The notes under the pieces were generated by a model. That model was not told the DNA's origin. It ran no database searches and worked only from the letters and a program-made list of their open reading frames with translations. Positions 58,556 to 64,000 of a DNA stretch of 64,000 nt are shown here, in pieces (positions within the stretch are counted from its first letter, which is position 1; each line of letters opens with the position of its first letter). This stretch comes from Przewalskia tangutica (lineage: Eukaryota; Streptophyta; Magnoliopsida; Solanales; Solanaceae), in assembly GCA_029844215.1 (NCBI GenBank), contig CM056718.1, positions 87,408,764 through 87,472,763 on the forward strand, read 5' to 3'. A program made the translations under genes and the position numbers.

Positions 58556-58619
58556 GAGATCGTGCTTAAAGTCGTGTTATAAGTTGGACCCCTCTAACGT
58601 AATTCTTTCCCTTATCGTT

Positions 58620-59290
58620 ATGTCTTCGCGTAAGGCAACCAGGGCCCAGGAGGGCAAGGCAGCCAAGAGAGCTGCGAGTAGAGTACAAAGGGTTACGAGG
58701 GCACAGGCCCAATCATTACCTAGGGTAGTGCTTCATTCGGGGAGTTCTGCGACGTCACTAGCTCCAGCAGAGTTTTAGCACGGCGGCGGCAGTTCCTACT
58801 GCGGCCATGACATTTGAACCTTCAGTTCCACGACCGGGGACAGAGAATATGGATTGCAAAGAGGCGACCCTGTTACTAACTATGGATTTGGCTGCCAGAG
58901 AGTATACCGATGTACCGCGAGTCTTGATGAATATCAACGAGAGGGTTGTGCAAGAGTAGTTCTTCAGTTAGGCTTGAGCATGGCCTGTGTACGGGCTTAT
59001 GCACAGCAGGCCGAGAAACGTAGAGATCGACGGGTTAACGAGGGCGAAGAGGCTAGAAACGGCAAGGTCCTTTGGTAACTTTGGCGAGTCACCTCACCAT
59101 GGATTAGATTATGCACATCTACGGTCGCAGTGGTCCTCCACGGGGTTCGGGGCGTTCGGTATGCAGGAGTTGGTCGAGCTCCAGACTTAGGTTCACGCGA
59201 TGTGACAGCGCCATTCGGAATGTCGTCTTTTGTTGGTACTCGTTTTACCAGCGGCCGTCAGGGCCATGTGTCGAATGGGTGACCTAGTAG
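58620..59290 (+). pseudogene. Element K gag remnant
   Basis: The start at 58620 gives SSRKATRAQEGKAAKRAA and, still in frame, LAPAEF before a stop at 58776. The frame at 58854-59078 then holds LGLSMACVRAYAQQAEKRRD, the helix that follows the gag core. The core itself (WDEFSRAF in B) is missing. At 59243-59280 a frame reads GRQGHVSNG, a CCHC knuckle remnant without its cysteines. It could not encode a working capsid. Confidence 0.7.
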
Positions 59291-59394
59291 GAGGACTTAG
59301 CCTTCACGATCGCTATGTAGTTCGTCACCTTCCTTAGCTATCGCTCTGCAGGCGTGTTTGATTAGAACGACTAAGGGAGTAAAGCGAGAAATCT

Positions 59395-59885
59395 GAGATA
59401 GATCTTTAACCCCCTAGGGATTAGTGTGTAAATTGTGATTAGAAATCTTGGTTAGTTAACCAAGTAAGATTTGGGGGATAGAGAAGGTATGAGCCTTAGA
59501 GTTTTATACGTGGAGACCTTAGAGGTAAGGCCATCTCGAGTAAAGGTGTAGTGTTATGTTTGATCCTTATCGGAGTGCATAGTGCACGTGAGATATATTG
59601 TGTAATAAGTCCCTGAGTAGTGTGAAATGAAAGAGGGTAGTTGAGCTAAGAAGACCGCTGGGTTTTTCGTAACGTGATTGGTGAGAGTTTTCCGGATCGG
59701 GGAGCTAGTGTTTTGCGCGTTGCCGGGTCGGGTTGAGGCCACGTTGCGGGTCAACCCGCGGCCTGTATGGTGGTGGGGTCAGTTTGTGGTGGTCCCGCCT
59801 TGTGGTAGGGTCACGAGGGTGTTAGGCCCAAAGTTTAGTTAACCAGCGTACGAGTTCGTAGATGCATTCAACCAGTAGTCGGGCC
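59395..59885 (+). other. Conserved internal noncoding block, K copy
   Basis: Counterpart of B 8936-9430 and E 27660-28200. GCGGGTCAACCCGC at 59746-59759 is a near-perfect palindrome, followed by GGTGGTGGGGTCAG and GGTGGTCCCGCC, then GTAGGGTCACGAGGGTG as in B. Confidence 0.65.
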
Positions 59886-59944
59886 GATGGGGGCAGCCCA
59901 TCGTGTTCTTCGGTCAGGACCATTTACTCGGCGGTGTTGAGATA

Positions 59945-60240
59945 TCAGAAAGGTTGTAAGGCTGCACGGGGTGCCTACCTTCACCTTATGGCAGACAGTG
60001 GGGCCCAGTACATTGTTTCTTTTTCGGAAGTTTTACTGCGGGGTTAGGAACTCAGTGAGTCTCGTGTCGTATTCATCCTCGGGCGGTGTTTGGATTTCGC
60101 GGTAGTTGTGAGGTTTGTTGTCTCCCGTGGAGGAGTGTTTTATAGCTACCATTTCGATTCGGTTTTGCCTTATGGCCCGGTAGGGCGGAAGTGTAAGTTC
60201 TTGCCGATTGGTTCGATGTTGGCAAGGATTCAGATAGTTG
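59945..60240 (+). pseudogene. Element K integrase fragment
   Basis: One frame reads KVVRLHGVPTFTL, close to A's IVRLHGVPTFMMSD, then FLFRKFY and RNSVSLVS, where QFTS.FW..F and LGT.V.LSTA are expected. Later SYHF, LPYGPV and GRKCKFLPIGSM correspond to the SYH/EALYGRKCRSPIGWFD segment. As in E, the N-terminal half of integrase is absent. It is not functional. Confidence 0.7.
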
Positions 60241-60551
60241 GTTTATACTGTTCAACAGAAATGTGGTAGGTTATGAGAAAGAGTTCGAGTGTACAAGAAG
60301 GGTACGACACGTAAGGGAAGAAGCGAGCATGTATGGCGAGCATAGATGTGATCATTCCTTTTGTAAGAAGAAGGTGTGAAGGAAGTATATTTTAGACCTC
60401 GGGTAAGGGCTTTTGTGATGTTAGAGGTGTTTCCTCGTGGACTTGGATGGAGGTATTTGTGCGGGTGTTTCTGTGGCCAGGTATGGCAGGTTTGTTTCGT
60501 AAGTATAGTAGTGAAGACTATACTGGCGCACGTTTGGTTGGAGACTTAGAA

Positions 60552-60588
60552 GGAACATTCGGGACGAATGTTTCTAAGGGGGGAAGAA
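60552..60588 (+). other. Inverted repeat and polypurine tract of K
   Basis: GGAACATTCGGGACGAATGTTTC, then TAAGGGGGGAAGAA directly before the 3' LTR at 60589. Confidence 0.82.
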
Positions 60589-63500
60589 TGTTATACCCCG
60601 TAGTTCCAGGGTATGTATGCGAGGACGTACGTACGAGAGCACGACAGAAAAATTGGAAAGGAAGAAAGAGGTGATTATTTTCCACGGAAAGAGTTCCGGT
60701 TTTTGTAAAGGAAATGTTCGTTGATGGGAATTGGATTCCCAGATTTGGAATATGGGCTTCTTAAATTATATTAGAATTTTGAGATTTTATTTTCGGAAAT
60801 GGTCACGTGGGGCCCACGGGAGAAATTTACGGTTTTGTGGGGCCCGCTTTGATTTTGAGATTTTGGCCGTTATGGATATTTTCGGAAGATGAATTATTTT
60901 GGAAAAATAGGAGGGCGACACGTGTCACCACCCCCCCCTAGGTGGCTTGGCCGAATTATCTTTGTGCACAACACCCGGTTAGAGTCGTTTTTCGACGAAA
61001 CGTTTTACATAACTTGCGAGGGGAAAATTCCGGCTATGCCTTTTCTTATTTTTGCGGATTTTTCCGAGAGACGAAACATTTTGGACCAACGAGAGGGCGA
61101 CACTTGTCACCCTCTCATTGATGGACGTGTGGACGGTTTAGGGCCGATTGGAATGGCTTTAGTTGGTAGGATATTTTGTGAGGGATTTGTGGAGTAGGGA
61201 CTAGGGGGCACTTGGGCACATCTTGGCCCTACACTTGCTTAGCACTTGGCTAGATCTTGGCCATTGGTTGGCCTTTGCTTGGCCTATAAATACCCTCCCC
61301 CTTTGAAGACTTATTCATCCTAAATCTCTAAGTCTTGAGAGCTTCCCCCCTTTGTGTGGTTGTCTCGTCCTAGCCTCCCCCTCCCCCTTTGAGAAGGCCC
61401 TTTGGCCGAGAGTCCCCAGCGAGAGTACCCCCAGTGGATTTGGCGGGGGTATACACCCCCCCTTGTGGTGTTGTCTCGTATAAATACCCCCCCTCTTGGT
61501 AGAAATACTCTCAAAAGTATTGTTGTTATACCCAAAATTACCTTAGCCGTATACCTTGTAGTATTCCAAAGATACCTCTATACGTAGAGCCCGGAAATAC
61601 TACCTAAATGTCCTTTTTGTCTCAAACCGAAACCCTAAGGAAAATCTCCATAGTTGGTTGGAGTATTAAGAAGAAGTTGCGTAGAACTTCTAAGGGTTGT
61701 TTGGAGCGGGTTGGAGCACCCGGAGTAGGAGCTAAGCGTTGCTAAGGATCGACATCTATACTTGGATAATTATGGGCTTATCGAGGTAATTATCTTGTCC
61801 CCCTATTGTAATTGGAAAATACATGTTGTAGGAATATATAGTTGAAGTATACTATATATAGAATCGAACATAGTTTTTGCGGCAATGTCTTTGGACTTAA
61901 GCTGAATCTAAAGAAGAGAATCGAATCAGTAATTACGTAGGATGTATTCATGAGCTTGTGTAGTTTGACTGATAGGAAGTCTTTGCCCGATTTTCCGTAG
62001 GATCTTGTATCTAGATTTATTCTACCGAGTAGTCTAGACTTTGATAGACTTATATAACCTGTATAGGTTGAATGTTCTGCGAGTAGCATGTGCTACTTGA
62101 GAAGGTGGACCAGGCTAGCCGGTTATAGCCGTGAGCGATTTGCTAATAGTCGATAATCGTCGTGAGGTATGTGATTCTTCCTATACGCTGAGCATGATAT
62201 TTTAAAGAAGTATATATAGTACGGTAGACGACGCGTGTTAATCGAACGTAGTTGTCGGCAATGTCTTTTGACTTAAGCTGAATGATAAGAACTTTGAAGT
62301 ATTTCAAAAGTATTAAGAACTGTTTTGAAAGAAGAGTAACACTTGGTTTTGAAAACATAAGAGTTATACTAGCTTTATGGGAAGTTAGGTATAACGATTA
62401 AGAAAGATAAAATGAATGATTTATTGATTATAAAAGTTAAGAGACTTGATCTTAAAAGATAAGAGACTTGACTTAAATGAATTGATATGAATTTCGTGTG
62501 AAACCTCATTCGTGAGTAATGAGTACTTGGTTTTAAAAGGAATAATGTTTCTTGATTTCGAAATCGAATAAGTATCGAACAAACCACGTTAGGCGCTAAT
62601 AAAGGGAAATGTTTTGACTAATAAAGTATTATTAAAACCAAGGTAGAAACTTCCATCCGCATGAAGCTAAGATGAGACAAAATGATATTACATTTCCTAG
62701 ATCATGGTCATGTAATAAGATTGTTATGAACAAGAATAACCTACTCACACATAAGGTATATGTTTCTCAAATTGTTTTAAAGGATTAAAACTATGAACTA
62801 CGAAACCTTTCAAAATGAGAAACTTGAGTAATTGAAATTAGGCAAACCCGAACGCTTGGAAAAGAATGTTACTTGATTTTACAAAGAGAAGTGTTTTGAA
62901 TTACTTCAAAAGATAATCGCTCTATTTTTATATACTACGTATTGTGTGACTTTTGTGAAAGTAACGTATCTTTTAAGAGTTAATGTATGAAGTACTTTGG
63001 GGATAAAAACCCGATCCGTAATCATATAGTAGAAAGTACCTCGTGTGAATAACTTGATTGTGTTGGTTTGTGATAGCCTTGTAATACTTTCTTGTTGAGT
63101 TGATAAATAAACATGTTAGGATGCTACGTGTGTTAGTATCTTGTGATGTTTGTGTAAAGGGTTTCCTTGATTGTGCTTATGTTGTTTAAGCAGTAAAGCG
63201 TTATGTGGGTATTATACCACTCACCACGCCGGGGTTAAGCCGCCTCCGTCGCGGTAGACTCAGTAGTGCATGTGACCTATGATTCGAGAATACCTTATGC
63301 AGTGCAGTGGCCTATGCGGGCTGCGGGAGTTCGTGTTAGTGTGCGGCCTTTGTGGTCACGCGGTCTATGTGGCTACGCGGACGGCGAGTCGGGGACGCCG
63401 GGAGTAGCTACCCTTGATGCGGAATACCTCACGCGGGCCATTGGAGTGGCCACGCGAGCTGAGAAGTTCGAGGGCTAGACGCGCACATTAGATCTGCGCG

Positions 63501-64000
63501 CGAGTGGCGGCTTTGATCATGTGACGGTCAGACAGATCATGATACGATTTATGACCTTGTTATACTGTGGGTTTTAGTAGTCGGCTATGCCTTCGTACTT
63601 ACCGTACGGTTTTATGATGACACAGGTGGGACCTGGTGTTCATATGTATTCCTTGGTGTTTTTATATCATAGATCGCAGCGGTGAGGAAGGTATTCCACG
63701 CATGATTGATGTTGTGGGCGTGAGACCCATTGTTATATTTGAGTGATGACTTTGAGGCGTGAGTCCACGACTTGACATGATCGCTATTTATCAGGAATCG
63801 TAGTTTGGTTATCATACATGTCTCCGCTTTATATAGACTACTATGATTTCATTTACGATTTTCGATTCACATACTTGGTACCTATTGTACTGACCTTCTT
63901 CGGGGGGCTGCGTTCATGCCGCAGGTAAAGGTACACCAGTCGTTGATCCTCGCTCTTAGGGTAACAGTTCAGCGTTTGGGAAAGCTCCGTTTCTCCGGAG
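60589..64000 (+). repeat. Element K, 3' LTR, incomplete at the window edge
   Basis: Matches 51245 onward, including the composite U3 and the TATA box (61285). Near 61405 it has a short extra segment (GAGAGTCCCCAGCGAGAGTA) not in the 5' copy. About 300 bp of U5 should lie beyond 64000. Differences from the 5' LTR again sit at CAG/CTG (ATCGAAC near 61862 against ACTGAAC near 52485). Confidence 0.9.

Larger units (their letters stand above)
51245..64000 (+). mobile_element. Element K: non-autonomous LTR retrotransposon, right end cut by the window
   Basis: 5' LTR 51245-54952 (3708 bp) and 3' LTR from 60589 (3412 bp visible). GGTTT precedes it, and the matching copy should follow just past 64000. 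The internal region is about 2.2 kb after removing solo LTR L: primer site, leader hairpin, gag start, knuckle trace, noncoding block, integrase fragment, polypurine tract. It has no protease, RT or RNase H. Its LTR has a longer, apparently composite U3. Confidence 0.9.

Overview
This window is plant nuclear heterochromatin. From end to end it consists of Ty3/gypsy long-terminal-repeat (LTR) retrotransposons inserted into one another, and I find no host gene. The reading frames are Ty3-type gag (CCHC knuckle), DPGST protease, FIDD-box reverse transcriptase, RNase H, integrase and a chromodomain-like tail, primed by initiator-Met tRNA. That combination points to chromoviruses of the Del/Tekay kind in a flowering plant. 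LTR termini of the CACGACCCG...GGTGCC type make an asterid (Solanaceae, for example) my guess, at low confidence.

Layout. Sequence Z (1-520, resumed 35747-36763) is older, LTR-like DNA. Element A (minus, 521-35740, TSD ATACGT) sits in Z. Inside A's pol lies element B (plus, 4108-13245, TSD TGTCT). Inside A's right-hand LTR lies solo LTR C (plus, 17003-33598, TSD ATACT). C itself holds solo LTR D (17928-21305, TSD GGTTA) and element E (23214-32717, TSD GTAAA). To the right, G (plus, from 36764) is split by H (minus, from 38460), H by I (minus, from 39369), and I by J (minus, 40420-50256, TSD ATAGG) and by K (plus, from 51245, running off the window). K holds solo LTR L (minus, 55098-58555, TSD GAGAT). 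This is five nested levels on the right arm.

How the parts work together. J is the only element with a full domain set (gag, protease, RT, RNase H, integrase, chromodomain), though many frameshifts break it. A has decayed pol remnants. B, E and K have 3.4-3.7 kb LTRs around only 2.2-2.6 kb of internal DNA. They keep the primer site, polypurine tract and gag traces, lack protease-RT-RNase H, and share a ~0.5 kb block that I do not see in J or A. They look like a non-autonomous family that would need proteins from a J-like helper.

Most interesting signal. About 50 nt downstream of the primer-binding site, all five elements with internal regions (A, B, E, J, K) carry a ~36-nt stem-loop with an 8-nt TTGTGCAC loop, whose GTGCAC core is self-complementary. 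One stem base pair is G-C in J and K, G-U in A and A-U in B. This looks like a retroviral kissing-loop dimerization site, shared between probable helper and parasites.

Caution. Paired LTRs of one element differ again and again at CAG/CTG sites (CTG versus TCG or CCG, CAG versus CG). This looks like a long-read base-calling artefact at CHG-methylated cytosines. It would explain many frameshifts and would bias any LTR-divergence dating.
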